64,000 bases of DNA from Lentibacillus jeotgali (lineage in GTDB: Bacteria > Bacillota > Bacilli > Bacillales > Amphibacillaceae). The notes under the pieces were generated by a model. The model did not search any database, had not been told where the DNA came from, and saw only the letters and a list, made by a program, of their open reading frames with translations. Each line of letters starts with the position of its first letter. Within the stretch, counting starts at the first letter, position 1. The translations under genes and the position numbers were made by a program. The stretch covers positions 124,001 to 188,000 of the forward strand of contig NZ_AGAV01000014.1 of NCBI RefSeq assembly GCF_000224785.1, read 5' to 3'. Below are positions 47,265-57,453 of this stretch, piece after piece.

Positions 47265-48058
47265 ATCATGCGCATGATGGTGTTTGCTGTTTCTTCGACT
47301 GCTTTGTGTGATACATCGACAACGCGGCATCCGATTTTTTCTACAGCTTGATCAAAGTATTGCAGCTCTTGTTGAATACGTTCCATATTTGCATAGGTCG
47401 CCTGATCACCCAGTCCCAGAGCTTTGAGACGTTCTTTACGGATATCATAAAGCTTGGCGGGACTTATCCGTAATCCAATACATTTATCCGGGTTAACATT
47501 AAACAGCTCTTCAGGAGGATCAACTTCCGGTACTATAGGAACGTTGGCCACCTTCAGCCGTTTATGTGCAAGATATTGTGACAATGGTGTTTTAGACGTA
47601 CGGGAAACGCCAATCAGGATTATATCTGCGCGTGCGATTCCGCGCGGGTCTCTGCCATCATCATATTTTACAGCAAATTCGATCGCTTCGACCCGCTTAA
47701 AATAGTCTTCATCAAGTTGGTGGACCAATCCGGGCTCCAAACGCGGGTCACTGCTAAAAGACCGCTTCATTGCAGAAATCATCGGACCCATTATATCAAT
47801 TGCTTCAATGTTCATTTCACCGGCTTGTTTATTCAAATACGACCGTAAATCAGGGTCTACCAATGTGAAACCGACAATACCCTCTTTTTCCGTTGCCAGC
47901 TGGAGTGTCTCATCAATCGTTTTTTTATCCTCCACATACGGGACCCGCTGTATTTGGTACTCGCCATTATTGAACTGGCTTAACCCCGCTTTGATTACCA
48001 ACTCTGCTGTTTCACCTACTGAATCGGAGAGAACGTAAACAAGTGGTTTATCCTGCAT
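47258..48058 (-). CDS. yqfL: Pyruvate phosphate dikinase regulatory protein
   Basis: DUF299 bifunctional kinase/phosphorylase, 266 residues, with the P-loop GVSRTSKT (150-157). In other bacteria it switches pyruvate phosphate dikinase on and off. In B. subtilis, which lacks that enzyme, YqfL supports CcpN control. It lies 16 bp behind ccpN. The last codon and the stop (AAG TGA) are part of the repeat that follows. Confidence 0.93.
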   Translation of the reverse strand: MQDKPLVYVLSDSVGETAELVIKAGLSQFNNGEYQIQRVPYVEDKKTIDETLQLATEKEGIVGFTLVDPDLRSYLNKQAGEMNIEAIDIMGPMISAMKRSFSSDPRLEPGLVHQLDEDYFKRVEAIEFAVKYDDGRDPRGIARADIILIGVSRTSKTPLSQYLAHKRLKVANVPIVPEVDPPEELFNVNPDKCIGLRISPAKLYDIRKERLKALGLGDQATYANMERIQQELQYFDQAVEKIGCRVVDVSHKAVEETANTIMRMIK

Positions 48059-48074
48059 GGATTATCCTCCTCCC

Positions 48075-48704
48075 TTATAAATGATCATCCATAATCAGTT
48101 CAACAAATACTTTTGTAATAGTTGTTTTTGTAATCCGTCCGACAATCTCAAGCCCTTTTTCGGATTCCTTCAGGACTGGCAGACCATCAATTTGTTTATC
48201 AATCAATTTCCTGGCGGCATCAATCAGCAGATCATTCCGGTAGCAGACCGTAATATTGGGCATTCGCGTCATGATGATATGCACCGGTATCGCGTCCAGA
48301 TTCTGATTTCCTATACTTGCCCGCAATAAATCTTTCCGTGATAAAACACCGGTTAACAGCGAATTATGATCGACAACAAACAAAGTTCCCACATCTTCCA
48401 GAAACATTGTTGAAATGGCATCGTATACTGAGGCATTCTCTTTCACGACAATCGGGACTGACTGATACTCATACACTTTAAACTGCTTTATTTTTTCAGT
48501 CAAAAGTTCTGTACCTGTTTTTCCAGTATAAAAATAACCAACTCGGGGCCTGGCATCCAAAAAACCTGCCATGGTCAATATGGCTAAATCCGGACGCAAT
48601 GTTGCCCGTGTTAAATTAAGTTTCTCTGCTATATTTTCACCTGTGATCGGGCCATTTTCTTTGACAATCTCGATAATTTGTTCCTGTCTATTCGATAATT
48701 CCAC
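48075..48704 (-). CDS. ccpN: Gluconeogenesis repressor CcpN
   Basis: Transcription factor that represses gapB and pckA during glycolysis in B. subtilis. The 209 residues comprise an N-terminal winged helix (GENIAEKLNLTRATLRPDLA) and two CBS domains (from about 80) that sense nucleotides. The start is a GTG at 48704 after AGGTGGTGA. It forms an operon with yqfL. Confidence 0.95.
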   Translation of the reverse strand: MELSNRQEQIIEIVKENGPITGENIAEKLNLTRATLRPDLAILTMAGFLDARPRVGYFYTGKTGTELLTEKIKQFKVYEYQSVPIVVKENASVYDAISTMFLEDVGTLFVVDHNSLLTGVLSRKDLLRASIGNQNLDAIPVHIIMTRMPNITVCYRNDLLIDAARKLIDKQIDGLPVLKESEKGLEIVGRITKTTITKVFVELIMDDHL

Positions 48705-48795
48705 TTTTTCACCACCTGCTAGCTTAGCTCAAATGTGACATACTGCTTCTGAATATTATACACGCTTCATAGTGAAAAAGGAAATAGTGACATTC

Positions 48796-50880
48796 TTAAA
48801 AGTGCTGTTTCCATTCGATTGCTGACAAATCCGCATAATCATAAATTAAAACAGCTATATTATTAAGAAGCGCCAGCCGATTATCACGGACCTTCTCCAC
48901 ATCGGTCATAACCATATTATGATCAAAGAAGTCATGGATCGGCAGAGACAGTTTTCCCAGTTGACCCAATGCAGTATCTGCCTCCTGATTATTATTTGCA
49001 CGTTTATAATCATCCTTCACTGTCAAATACGTTTCATAAAGCTTTTGTTCCGATTCCGTCTCAAAAGCTTCGCGGCTGACAGTCAAGAGGTCCGTTTTAG
49101 CAGCCAGATTCAACACCCGGACAAGTGCTTCCTGTACCGGCTTAAATTCGGGATTATTCCGTTCGTGTGATAAGTTTTCAGCTTTTGCAGCCAGATATGG
49201 AACAACCCCGATCCCGTTATATAAAACAGCTTGAATGACATCCGGCTGAATAGCGGATTCTTTTAACAGATACGTGATGCGATGGCTAAAGAATTGTTCT
49301 ATTTCGTTTCTTGACTTCTCCTTTTCTGATAAATCAGCATTTAAATCTTTATATTGCAGTTCAGCCAATTCCAGTAACGACTCAACGGTTACATTCCAAT
49401 TGTATGTCTTAAGTATTTTTAAAACACCTGTTGCCTGCCTTCTCAAAGCGTATGGGTCCTGGGAACCGCTTGGTACCAATCCTGCTGAAATACATCCGAC
49501 AATTGTATCAAGTTTATCAGCAATGCTGACAACCGCCCCTTCAACAGTTTCAGGAAGTTTTCCATCCGACTGAACAGGCATCCAGTGCTCAGCTACAGCC
49601 CGCGCAGTAGCTTGCTTCTCACCGGCATTTAATGCATATATTTCACCGATGATACCCTGCAGGTTTGTAAACTCATCAACCATATTTGTCGGCAGATCAA
49701 ACTTGCATATCTTAGCTGCTCTGAGTGTGTTCGAACGGGCTTCTTCATTTAGATTGAGCCATTGTGTCAATTGATCTGTGATCACTGTTACCCGTTTAAC
49801 TTTATCACCGATTGTTCCGAGTTTCTCCTGGAATACAATTCGTTCCAGCTTTTCCAAATAATAATCGATTGGCTGTTTCTGATCTTCTTCATAAAAGAAC
49901 CGAGCATCCGATAATCTTGCCCGCAATACTTTTTCATTTCCTCTGACAACCGTATTAAGTGCATAGTCATCACCATTTCTTACACCAACAAAGAAAGGAA
50001 GCAATTCACCTTCATTTGACTCGACTGGGAAATAACGCTGGTGTTCCTTCATTGACGTAATCAGCACATCAGACGGAAGTGTCAGATAAGATTCATCGAA
50101 CGAGCCGACAAATACGGTAGGATACTCCACCAGATTGCACACTTCATTCAGAAGTTCATCATCTTCCGGAATCCGAAAACCGTGTTCTGCTTCGGCTTTT
50201 TTTAAGCCATCAGCAATCATTTGCCTGCGCTTTTCCGGGTTGGCGATAACATACTGATCTTCTAATGCCTGCTCATATTCATCGGGTGCGAACAATGTCG
50301 TCATTCCGCCTAAAAACCGGTGACCATACGTATGGTTATCTGTCCTGACACCGGCAACTTCAAACGGGATGATATCCTGACCGAATAATGCTGCAATCCA
50401 GCGGATGGGACGCGCATAACGCAGCGATTGTTCAGCCCAGCGCATATTTTTCTTGAATTGGATAGATGTAATGATCTGACTGAACTGAGGCAATAATTCA
50501 TGCGTTGGCTTGCCGATAATTTGTTTTTTGACAATGATGTATGTCGTCCCTTTTACATCCTTTGTATAAATATCATCTACGGTTTTTCCCTGGCCTCTTG
50601 TAAATCCGGCTGCCGCCTTTGTCCAATTCCCTTCTTCATCCTGAGCGATTTTTAATGCCGGCCCTTTCACTTCTTCCTCCAGTGACGTTTGTTCCTCTGC
50701 TACGTCTTTAATCAGCACGGCCAGTCTGCGCGGGGTTGAAAAAGAAACGATCGATGTATAAGGAATCCGCGAGTCGTTAAGCCATTTTCCCGTTTTAGTC
50801 AGCAGCTGATTTTCAGCATCATCCACAAATCGTGCCGGAAGTTCTTCAAGTCCTATTTCGATCAGTACATCTTTAGTCAT
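48796..50880 (-). CDS. glyS: Glycyl-tRNA synthetase beta subunit
   Basis: Large subunit (694 residues) of the heterotetrameric bacterial glycyl-tRNA synthetase; it binds the tRNA. It begins TKDVLIEIGLEELPARFVDDA. It contains an HD-like region and the C-terminal anticodon-binding domain (PIHDFFDHNMVMTD). It overlaps glyQ by one base (TAATG), with AAGGAGG inside the end of glyQ. Confidence 0.97.
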   Translation of the reverse strand: MTKDVLIEIGLEELPARFVDDAENQLLTKTGKWLNDSRIPYTSIVSFSTPRRLAVLIKDVAEEQTSLEEEVKGPALKIAQDEEGNWTKAAAGFTRGQGKTVDDIYTKDVKGTTYIIVKKQIIGKPTHELLPQFSQIITSIQFKKNMRWAEQSLRYARPIRWIAALFGQDIIPFEVAGVRTDNHTYGHRFLGGMTTLFAPDEYEQALEDQYVIANPEKRRQMIADGLKKAEAEHGFRIPEDDELLNEVCNLVEYPTVFVGSFDESYLTLPSDVLITSMKEHQRYFPVESNEGELLPFFVGVRNGDDYALNTVVRGNEKVLRARLSDARFFYEEDQKQPIDYYLEKLERIVFQEKLGTIGDKVKRVTVITDQLTQWLNLNEEARSNTLRAAKICKFDLPTNMVDEFTNLQGIIGEIYALNAGEKQATARAVAEHWMPVQSDGKLPETVEGAVVSIADKLDTIVGCISAGLVPSGSQDPYALRRQATGVLKILKTYNWNVTVESLLELAELQYKDLNADLSEKEKSRNEIEQFFSHRITYLLKESAIQPDVIQAVLYNGIGVVPYLAAKAENLSHERNNPEFKPVQEALVRVLNLAAKTDLLTVSREAFETESEQKLYETYLTVKDDYKRANNNQEADTALGQLGKLSLPIHDFFDHNMVMTDVEKVRDNRLALLNNIAVLIYDYADLSAIEWKQHF

Positions 50881-51758
50881 TATTGTGCCTCCTTGTTCAG
50901 CATTGGGAAGCCCAGACGTTCCCTTTCTGCCACATATGCTTTGGAAATACTTCTGGCGAGATTGCGGATTCGGGAAATGTACCCTGTCCGTTCAGTCACT
51001 GAAATGACGCCTTTTGCATCAAGTAAATTAAACGTGTGAGAACATTTTAATACGTAATCATACGCAGGGAAGACCAGTCCTTTTTCCATCGTTAACCGTG
51101 CTTCGTTCTCATACATTGTGAACAGCTGAAAAAGCATGTCGGTGTCAGATTCCTCAAACGTGTATTTGGAATGTTCATATTCCGGCTGAAAGAAGATATC
51201 ATTGATACTGACGCCGTCTGTCCATTCCAGATCAAAGACGTTTTCTTTATCCTGAATATATGAGGCCAGACGCTCAATCCCGTATGTCAGCTCGACCGAA
51301 ACGGGGCTGGCTTCAAGTCCACCGATTTGCTGAAAATAAGTGAACTGGGTAATTTCCATCCCATCCAGCCATACTTCCCAGCCCAGACCAGCGGCACCTA
51401 GGGTCGGATTTTCCCAGTTATCCTCCACAAACCGGATATCATGTTCCAATGGATTAATCCCGAGGGCCTTAAGTGATTCCAGATATAATTCCTGAATATT
51501 GTCCGGTGATGGTTTCATAATAACTTGAAACTGATGATGCTGGTACAGGCGGTTTGGATTCTGACCATACCTGCCATCTGCAGGACGCCGTGACGGTTCA
51601 ACATATGCCACATTCCATGGCTCCGGACCCAGACTTCTAAGAAGCGTCATCGGTGACATTGTTCCAGCCCCTTTTTCCACGTCGTATGCCTGCATGAGAA
51701 TACAATTTTGATCTGACCAGTGTTTTTGCAGTGTCAAAATCATCTCCTGAATTGTCAT
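50880..51758 (-). CDS. glyQ: Glycyl-tRNA synthetase alpha subunit
   Basis: Catalytic class II subunit (292 residues) that makes glycyl-adenylate. Class II motifs are visible, with [18 protein letters not shown] and [20 protein letters not shown]. The ATG at 51758 follows GGAGG by 8 bases; the ATG at 51773 overlaps that site. It is controlled by the T-box upstream. Confidence 0.97.
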   Translation of the reverse strand: MTIQEMILTLQKHWSDQNCILMQAYDVEKGAGTMSPMTLLRSLGPEPWNVAYVEPSRRPADGRYGQNPNRLYQHHQFQVIMKPSPDNIQELYLESLKALGINPLEHDIRFVEDNWENPTLGAAGLGWEVWLDGMEITQFTYFQQIGGLEASPVSVELTYGIERLASYIQDKENVFDLEWTDGVSINDIFFQPEYEHSKYTFEESDTDMLFQLFTMYENEARLTMEKGLVFPAYDYVLKCSHTFNLLDAKGVISVTERTGYISRIRNLARSISKAYVAERERLGFPMLNKEAQ

Positions 51759-51778
51759 AAATACATCCTCCATATCAT

Positions 51779-51886
51779 TGTTAGTTGAACAGAATCGGAC
51801 ATTTACAACAGCCGATCCCCCACCTATACTTCTTTGTATTCCCGTACTTTTGACCGGTGAGGTCTTACCCTGCGTTACATGCGGAA
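51779..51886 (+). repeat. Family 1 repeat, divergent copy beside the T-box
   Basis: TTAGTTGAACAGAATCGGAC, ATTTAC and the right-hand block GCGTTACATGCGGAATAAA match the family. The middle is diverged and hairpin 1 is missing. It fills the space between glyQ and the T-box terminator. Confidence 0.6.
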
Positions 51887-51936
51887 TAAAAAACCCCCGT
51901 CCCTATGCAAGTTCGATACCTGCATAGGGACGGGGT
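51887..51936 (-). terminator. T-box terminator
   Basis: CCCCGTCCCTATGCA and TGCATAGGGACGGGG pair around a short loop and are followed by TTTTTT on the minus strand. Confidence 0.92.
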
Positions 51937-52095
51937 TATCCGCGGTTCCACCCTATTTGCTCTTATGTAAGAGCCGCTTTATTCCAATTGCTCCGGAGCG
52001 CCATTCCTTATGTTCTGTTATCCGGCTTTCACCATCCCGGACTCGCTCGAAACAGCAGTCAATAAGTACTCCTCTCCATCAGCACAATATTTGCA
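51887..52095 (-). promoter_or_regulatory. Glycine T-box leader of glyQS
   Basis: The T-box core AGGGTGGAACCGCGG lies at 51940-51954. Upstream, Stem I shows GAGAGGAGTA and the GGGATGGTGAAAGCC apical loop. A GGC triplet in GAATGGCGCTCC (52002-52000) fits a glycine specifier. Uncharged tRNA-Gly should stabilise the antiterminator and allow glyQS transcription. Confidence 0.93.
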
Positions 52096-52158
52096 TCTAT
52101 TAACATTATGTACAAAAATACTACGATAAGACACGTCTGTTGTCAAGAAAAACGGACC

Positions 52159-52902
52159 CTATTTCAGCTTATCAAGCTGTTGCAAAAATCGTTTTGACTT
52201 TAGATAATAGCCGCCATATTGGTCATAATAGGCATCCATAATACTGCGAAGCAGCTTTTTGTTTTCCGGTTTCACTGAAATGTTTCCGATCCGTTCCAAT
52301 GCAACTTCAGAAAATATATGCAATAAACGTGCCAGATTGTTCGGAAGTGGAACTGCGTTATGGTCTAAATGCTGGCATGCTGTACAGAGCAAGCCTCCTT
52401 CCCCTATTGAAAAAGCGAAGGGGCCGCTGCCATTGCCGCAGTTGACACATTTATCAACGATTGGTGCAAAACCGCCTGTATTAAAAAGTTTCAATTCATA
52501 CATCATGATGGGAATGTCAGCATCTTCATATTCTGCAATCCAATTAAGCGTCTGATAAAGCTGATCAAAAAGGTAATGGTTCGGCAAATGAGAATCAGTT
52601 AATTTATCGGTCAATTCAACAATATAGGAACCGTAAGCTGTCTTGATGATATCTTCCCGTATGCGGCGTAATGAATTAATAACATCGCCTTGCTGTATGG
52701 TGCTCAAACCTGAATTAAGATAAATATGAAAATCACCATGGATGAATGGCTGCGTAACCGCAGCCATTCTGCTTTTTGGTTTTTTTGCACCCCTGGCAAT
52801 TGCTGAAATCTTTCCATTTCTATCACTGAATATCGTCACAATTTTGTGTGTTTCCCCATAATCCTGCGTTTTCATGACAATACCCTGCATTTTTTCGAGC
52901 AA
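52159..52902 (-). CDS. recO: DNA repair protein RecO
   Basis: Recombination mediator that loads RecA with RecR and anneals strands. The 247 residues have an N-terminal OB fold (GIVMKTQDYGETHKIVTIFS) and a four-Cys zinc site (CVNC and CTAC). The start is a TTG at 52902, six bases after GAAGGTGA. It follows yqzL by 34 bp. Confidence 0.94.
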   Translation of the reverse strand: MLEKMQGIVMKTQDYGETHKIVTIFSDRNGKISAIARGAKKPKSRMAAVTQPFIHGDFHIYLNSGLSTIQQGDVINSLRRIREDIIKTAYGSYIVELTDKLTDSHLPNHYLFDQLYQTLNWIAEYEDADIPIMMYELKLFNTGGFAPIVDKCVNCGNGSGPFAFSIGEGGLLCTACQHLDHNAVPLPNNLARLLHIFSEVALERIGNISVKPENKKLLRSIMDAYYDQYGGYYLKSKRFLQQLDKLK

Positions 52903-52936
52903 ACTGTATCACCTTCTTAACAGTGCAGATGACTTA

Positions 52937-53083
52937 TCACGATTCTGTATTCAGGGAATTCTTCTTTTCCTTCTGCAGATTCCTGGTTTGTTCAATTGAT
53001 TCATTTTTTTCAAGCTCTTTTAACAACAAATAGGTTTCAATGTTTCCTGTCTGACTAAATAATTTCCAGGTAAAGTCGATCAC
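52937..53083 (-). CDS. yqzL: YqzL family small protein
   Basis: A 48-codon frame, GTG start at 53083, encodes IDFTWKLFSQTGNIETYLLL followed by a charged helical tail. This matches YqzL, which lies between era and recO in Bacillaceae. AGGCGGGG lies upstream. Function unknown. Confidence 0.88.
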   Translation of the reverse strand: MIDFTWKLFSQTGNIETYLLLKELEKNESIEQTRNLQKEKKNSLNTES

Positions 53084-53168
53084 AAGAAACCCCGCCTTTC
53101 CATAATGTGTTCACTATTAGATTTTCCACAAGCACTGAATCAATGAGTTTTAAAATTTACCAAGTGGA

Positions 53169-54071
53169 TCAATACTCGTCACTCCGAAAACCGAATTCAT
53201 GAAGCTGGGATTGCTTATTGCGCCAATCTTTCCGGACTTTCACCCAAAGCTCGAGATATACTTTTGATCCGAGAAGTGACTCAATATCTCTTCGGGCGTT
53301 TTTGCCGATATTCTTCAGCATCGCACCCTGCTTACCGATCACAATCCCCTTTTGTGTTTGGCGCTCAGTTATAACTGTTGCCTGGATGAAAACTGCATTG
53401 GACGCCCTTTTTTCCATATTTTCGAGCACCACTGCTATTGAGTGTGGCACTTCTTCTCTGGTTAACTCAAGCACCTTCTCACGTATTAATTCAGTGACGA
53501 TAAATCGCTCGGGATGATCGGTCACATGATCTTCAGGATAATATTGCGGGCCTTCGGGTATATGTTTTTTCAATTCAGCAAGTAAGTGCGTCAGATTATT
53601 GCCCTGCAGTGCAGAAATTGGAATAATTTCTTCAAAATTATATTTATCCTTATAGCTGTCTATTAGAGGCAATAAATTATCAGGATGTACGAGGTCAATT
53701 TTATTGATAACCAAAAACACCGGGCGTTTCACTTTTTGCAGCCTGTCCAGTATGTATTGATCCCCTTTTCCATAGCCTTCCTTTGCGTTAATCATAAACA
53801 GTACGGCATCCACTTCATTTAAGGTATCTTCAGCTACCTTCACCATGAAATCACCCAGACGATGCTTCGGTTTATGGATTCCTGGCGTATCAATAAACAC
53901 CAGCTGAGCATCATCAGATGTGAGCACACCCTGGATCCGATTTCGCGTTGTCTGTGCTTTATCACTCATAATTGCAATTTTTTGTCCGATTATCTGATTC
54001 ATGAATGTTGATTTGCCGACATTTGGCCTGCCGATTATAGCAATAAATCCTGATTTAAAATTATCTGCCAT
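53169..54071 (-). CDS. era: GTPase Era
   Basis: Essential GTPase that binds the 3' end of 16S rRNA and helps assemble the 30S subunit. The 300 residues have the G1 motif GRPNVGKS (14-21), DTPG, NKID and a C-terminal KH domain with [21 protein letters not shown] site precedes the ATG. In B. subtilis cdd separates it from dgkA; here no cdd is present. Confidence 0.96.
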   Translation of the reverse strand: MADNFKSGFIAIIGRPNVGKSTFMNQIIGQKIAIMSDKAQTTRNRIQGVLTSDDAQLVFIDTPGIHKPKHRLGDFMVKVAEDTLNEVDAVLFMINAKEGYGKGDQYILDRLQKVKRPVFLVINKIDLVHPDNLLPLIDSYKDKYNFEEIIPISALQGNNLTHLLAELKKHIPEGPQYYPEDHVTDHPERFIVTELIREKVLELTREEVPHSIAVVLENMEKRASNAVFIQATVITERQTQKGIVIGKQGAMLKNIGKNARRDIESLLGSKVYLELWVKVRKDWRNKQSQLHEFGFRSDEY

Positions 54072-54201
54072 GATGTTTCCTCCGAGACGTTGGTTTGATT
54101 ATTCTATTGATATTTTTATCATACTATAAAATCCAGCACGTTTCATGCAATTGGACAAAACATTTGAAAAGAACTGTTATTACAACAAAAAACGACAAGC
54201 T

Positions 54202-54226
54202 AAAAAACCTTCAGCTATGGAAGGTT
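54202..54226 (-). terminator. Terminator of dgkA
   Basis: AACCTTC and GAAGGTT form the stem; TTTTTTAG follows on the minus strand. Confidence 0.82.
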
Positions 54227-54236
54227 CAGGTGGGTA

Positions 54237-54608
54237 CTATTTAAATAATTTAAAGAGTTCCGGGAGAAAAACAAATAAACCCGCCGCAACAGCAGTCAGT
54301 GCGGAAACCAGCACTGCACCTGCTGCAAGATCCTTGATTGCTTTTGCCTCCGGATGGATATCCGGCTTTAAATAATCAATCATTTTTTCGATAGCCGTAT
54401 TCAACATTTCAGCAACCAGAACCAAACCAATTGCGAAGAAAACCACTATCCATTTCAATACTGTCAAACGAAAGACAAATCCTGCTGAAATGACGCCCAA
54501 AGCAGCAATAAGGTGTACCCTGAAGTTCGCTTCAGTTCTGAAGACGGCTTTGAGACCATCCCATGCATGTGAAAACCCAAATAAAGATCCCTTCCGATTA
54601 TCGCTCAA
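54237..54608 (-). CDS. dgkA: Undecaprenol kinase (DgkA family)
   Basis: Small integral membrane kinase of 123 residues with three membrane segments. The signature EMLNTAIEKMIDYL and HPEAKAIKDLAAGAVLV carry the active-site Glu and Asp. In Gram-positives the substrate is undecaprenol rather than diacylglycerol. I chose the TTG at 54608, eight bases after GGGTGA; it overlaps ybeY by 11 bp. Confidence 0.9.
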   Translation of the reverse strand: MSDNRKGSLFGFSHAWDGLKAVFRTEANFRVHLIAALGVISAGFVFRLTVLKWIVVFFAIGLVLVAEMLNTAIEKMIDYLKPDIHPEAKAIKDLAAGAVLVSALTAVAAGLFVFLPELFKLFK

Positions 54609-55062
54609 TGCCAAATTCACCCAAAATATCATCTTGCTTTCGGAACATTTCAGTTTCATCTTCCTTGTTCATATGGTCATAGCCAAGCAGATGGAGAAAA
54701 CCATGAACCGTAAGGAAGCTCAGTTCCCTTTCCAGCGGATGCCCGTATTCCTCAGCCTGTTCTTTGGCTTTATCCACAGAGATAACAATATCACCAAGCA
54801 CAAGCGGCAGATCTTCACCGATAATCTCCACCTCATCAGTCACTTTCTCCTGCATCGCAAACGAAATGACATCTGTCGGTCTATCCTGCTGGCGATAGTT
54901 CCGATTAATTTCTTTAATTTCCTGATTGCTGACAAACGTAACCGAAACTTCAGCTTCACTGGCAATTTCTTCTTTTTTCGCTGCAAATACTAGCAGACGC
55001 TGAAGTAAATCAGCGTAATCGGAAGGAACGGATTTTGTCTGATCGTGAAAATCAATATGCAT
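54598..55062 (-). CDS. ybeY: rRNA maturation RNase YbeY
   Basis: Single-strand endoribonuclease in 16S rRNA maturation and ribosome quality control. The 154 residues carry the zinc-binding HGFLHLLGYDH with His120, His124 and His130. A GGAGG site precedes the ATG. Normally pgpH lies between phoH and ybeY; here a 171-bp non-coding gap replaces it. Confidence 0.95.
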   Translation of the reverse strand: MHIDFHDQTKSVPSDYADLLQRLLVFAAKKEEIASEAEVSVTFVSNQEIKEINRNYRQQDRPTDVISFAMQEKVTDEVEIIGEDLPLVLGDIVISVDKAKEQAEEYGHPLERELSFLTVHGFLHLLGYDHMNKEDETEMFRKQDDILGEFGIER

Positions 55063-55187
55063 GATTTAACCTCCTTGACAGGATATCGGATTCTTAAATG
55101 AAAGTTCCCTTTCATTATACACTAATGGTCTCATATATAATATCCATTTAAGCGGATATTCGTGCAGACGCCCCATTACAGATACAG

Positions 55188-55216
55188 AATAAGACCCATA
55201 GGCATATAGGTCTCAC
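55188..55216 (-). terminator. Terminator-like hairpin after phoH
   Basis: On the minus strand AGACC and GGTCT pair around about 12 bases and are followed by TATTCT. The stem is short. Confidence 0.45.
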
Positions 55217-55233
55217 AAGGTCTTTAAAGTCCT

Positions 55234-56193
55234 TCATTTCGCTTTTTCATAGGCATCAATTATTTTTTGTACTAAAGGATGACGAACAACGTCTGTTCCG
55301 TTTAAATGGATAAATGAGATTCCATCAACCGATGCCAGAAGCCGATTAGCTACCTGCAGTCCTGATTGAACCCCATTGGGCAGATCGATTTGGGTTATGT
55401 CGCCATTAATGACCATTTTTGATCCGAATCCAAGCCGGGTCAAAAACATTTTTATTTGCTCTGGTGTGGTATTCTGCGCTTCATCCAATATGACAAAAGC
55501 ATCATCAAGTGTCCGGCCGCGCATGTAAGCTAATGGTGCGATTTCAATCGTGTCGCGTTCTATCAGCCTTAACGTATGTTCACTGCCAAACACATCGTGT
55601 AAAGCATCATATAATGGCCGTAAATACGGGTCCACTTTTTCTTTTAAATCACCCGGCAGGAAACCTAAGCTTTCCCCGGCTTCGACTGCAGGACGTGTCA
55701 AAATAATGCGTTTAACTTCTCCGTTTTTTAAGGCGTGCACGGCCATAACAACTGCAAGGTACGTTTTGCCGGTGCCAGCCGGACCAATACCGAATACCAT
55801 ATCATTGTTCTTAATGGCGTCTGTATAACGTTTCTGCCCCAATGTCTGGACACGGATTGATTTTCCTTTTGCATTTTTGGTTATTTCATCTTCAAAGAGG
55901 GTTTCGAATTGATTAATCTTGCCCTTTTTGGCTAAATCAACTGCATATACAACATCCCTTTCGGTGATGTCAAGCCCTTTCCTGACAATTGACAACAATG
56001 TCATTAGTATTTCTTCTGCTAATGCACTATTGTCATTGCTGCCTGAAACACTTACCTGTTCACCTCTTGTAACGAGTGAGACATTAAGGAGTTCTTCAAT
56101 TTGTTTTAAATATTTATCATTGGTCCCAAACAGTGCTAATGCTTCATTTGGGCCAGCTAGCTGTAACTCGATTGTTTTCAAGTTATTCGGCAT
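55234..56193 (-). CDS. phoH: PhoH-family ATPase
   Basis: A 319-residue P-loop ATPase with an N-terminal KH-like part. Walker A is GIGPAGTGKT (135-144) and Walker B is VILDEAQN. It is linked to RNA metabolism with YbeY, though its reaction is not settled. The ATG at 56193 follows AAGGAGA. It overlaps the yqfD stop region, so the two are coupled. Confidence 0.94.
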   Translation of the reverse strand: MPNNLKTIELQLAGPNEALALFGTNDKYLKQIEELLNVSLVTRGEQVSVSGSNDNSALAEEILMTLLSIVRKGLDITERDVVYAVDLAKKGKINQFETLFEDEITKNAKGKSIRVQTLGQKRYTDAIKNNDMVFGIGPAGTGKTYLAVVMAVHALKNGEVKRIILTRPAVEAGESLGFLPGDLKEKVDPYLRPLYDALHDVFGSEHTLRLIERDTIEIAPLAYMRGRTLDDAFVILDEAQNTTPEQIKMFLTRLGFGSKMVINGDITQIDLPNGVQSGLQVANRLLASVDGISFIHLNGTDVVRHPLVQKIIDAYEKAK

Positions 56194-56195
56194 AA

Positions 56196-57410
56196 TCAAT
56201 CTCCTTGGTCGATTGGTTCTTGTTTAACAATATCTTCTTTAACAGCCATATATAAGATTAATTTAACTTTACCATTCTCGGTGGTTTCTTGCAAAATATT
56301 TTCGGAAACTATTTCCGCCTCAGGTCCAAGCCTTAACTGCAATTCATTTTTTGCCTGTTTTATACCGATATCCACAGCCTCCGCTTTGTTTCTTGTCGTC
56401 TCATGATATTTTTTTTCACTTATCGTGGTTTCCATCAATGATACAGGCAGCTTCCATTTGAACAGGTAGAGTTCGTTTTCACTCCGGTCGCGATGAATGT
56501 CTTGATACTCCGGGTCTCCAAAACCCCAGACAGGAAACTCCACCCCGCCGACTTTCAAATGATATTTCGTTTCGGTATTGCCGGTTAGACGTTCATGACT
56601 GGCTTTAAGCGGTACCGTTACTTCTGTTTCATACCATGTTTTTGCAATAACTTCCCCTTCCGCAGCAACCAGATCTTGCGACTCGTCTTTTTCTTCGTCA
56701 CTTTCATCGCTTTCAAATTGTATTTTTCCTGAAACAAGTACATCCCCCGGTTCGACGAAATCATTCACTTGTACTTTCGGCTGTCCCTTGGCGACATACA
56801 TGTCTTCGATTACCCCTTTTTTGGACGCAACAAGGTTTCTTGGACCTTCAACTTCCTCCTCCTCAACAATCGTTTTTTCCACGCCTTCCAGCCTAAAGCT
56901 CGTCCCATTTTGATGAATGCCTACCCATAGCAGTTCAGGTATATCATTTATTAATTGCTGCTGAATTTCACTTGGCGGATCCAACGTAAACGCCCATGTG
57001 CCCTGATGTATACCGTACTCCTCCAGCTGATCGCTTATTTTCTCCTCAATTTCTTTTGGAACACCTGTTATCTTGACTTCCCAAATAATATTAGATAAGA
57101 AAAAAATGAGCAGTATACTCAGCAAAAGACCAAGAACCAGCTCTTTTTTCCGGGCGTAACGTTTAATTAAAAATGGAAGACCCCGTTTGTTTATAAAAGA
57201 TAACTTATAATTAGTTCCGCGTTTTACTTGCTTTAACGCAGAGAGATCTCCTAATTTAATATTTCCGGTACAAGCCGTTTCAGAACGTTTCTCCACGTTC
57301 CAAACAGCAATATCCCGTTCGCTACACTTCTGAAAGAACAGCTCCGGTTGCCTGCCCTCTACCAGCACTGTTAAAAACCCCGTCATTGAAGAACCTTGTA
57401 TATGTTTCAT
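56196..57410 (-). CDS. yqfD: Sporulation protein YqfD
   Basis: A 404-residue membrane protein, homologue of stage IV sporulation protein YqfD. A cytoplasmic N-part is followed by one membrane segment (ELVLGLLLSILLIFFLSNII) and a large outer domain. A Glu/Asp-rich stretch (ESDESDEEKDES) is inserted near residue 235. In B. subtilis yqfC and yqfD are SigE-dependent mother-cell genes; this is probable here too. AGGAGGAGG precedes the ATG. Confidence 0.92.
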   Translation of the reverse strand: MKHIQGSSMTGFLTVLVEGRQPELFFQKCSERDIAVWNVEKRSETACTGNIKLGDLSALKQVKRGTNYKLSFINKRGLPFLIKRYARKKELVLGLLLSILLIFFLSNIIWEVKITGVPKEIEEKISDQLEEYGIHQGTWAFTLDPPSEIQQQLINDIPELLWVGIHQNGTSFRLEGVEKTIVEEEEVEGPRNLVASKKGVIEDMYVAKGQPKVQVNDFVEPGDVLVSGKIQFESDESDEEKDESQDLVAAEGEVIAKTWYETEVTVPLKASHERLTGNTETKYHLKVGGVEFPVWGFGDPEYQDIHRDRSENELYLFKWKLPVSLMETTISEKKYHETTRNKAEAVDIGIKQAKNELQLRLGPEAEIVSENILQETTENGKVKLILYMAVKEDIVKQEPIDQGD

Positions 57411-57453
57411 TTCCTCCTCCTATAATTCGTTTAGTTAGGTATAAGGTGGTTTT

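Noticed and set aside
54072-54236. Possible remnant of cdd between era and dgkA
   Set aside because: No frame in this gap shows the zinc-binding HAE or PCxxC motifs of cytidine deaminase.
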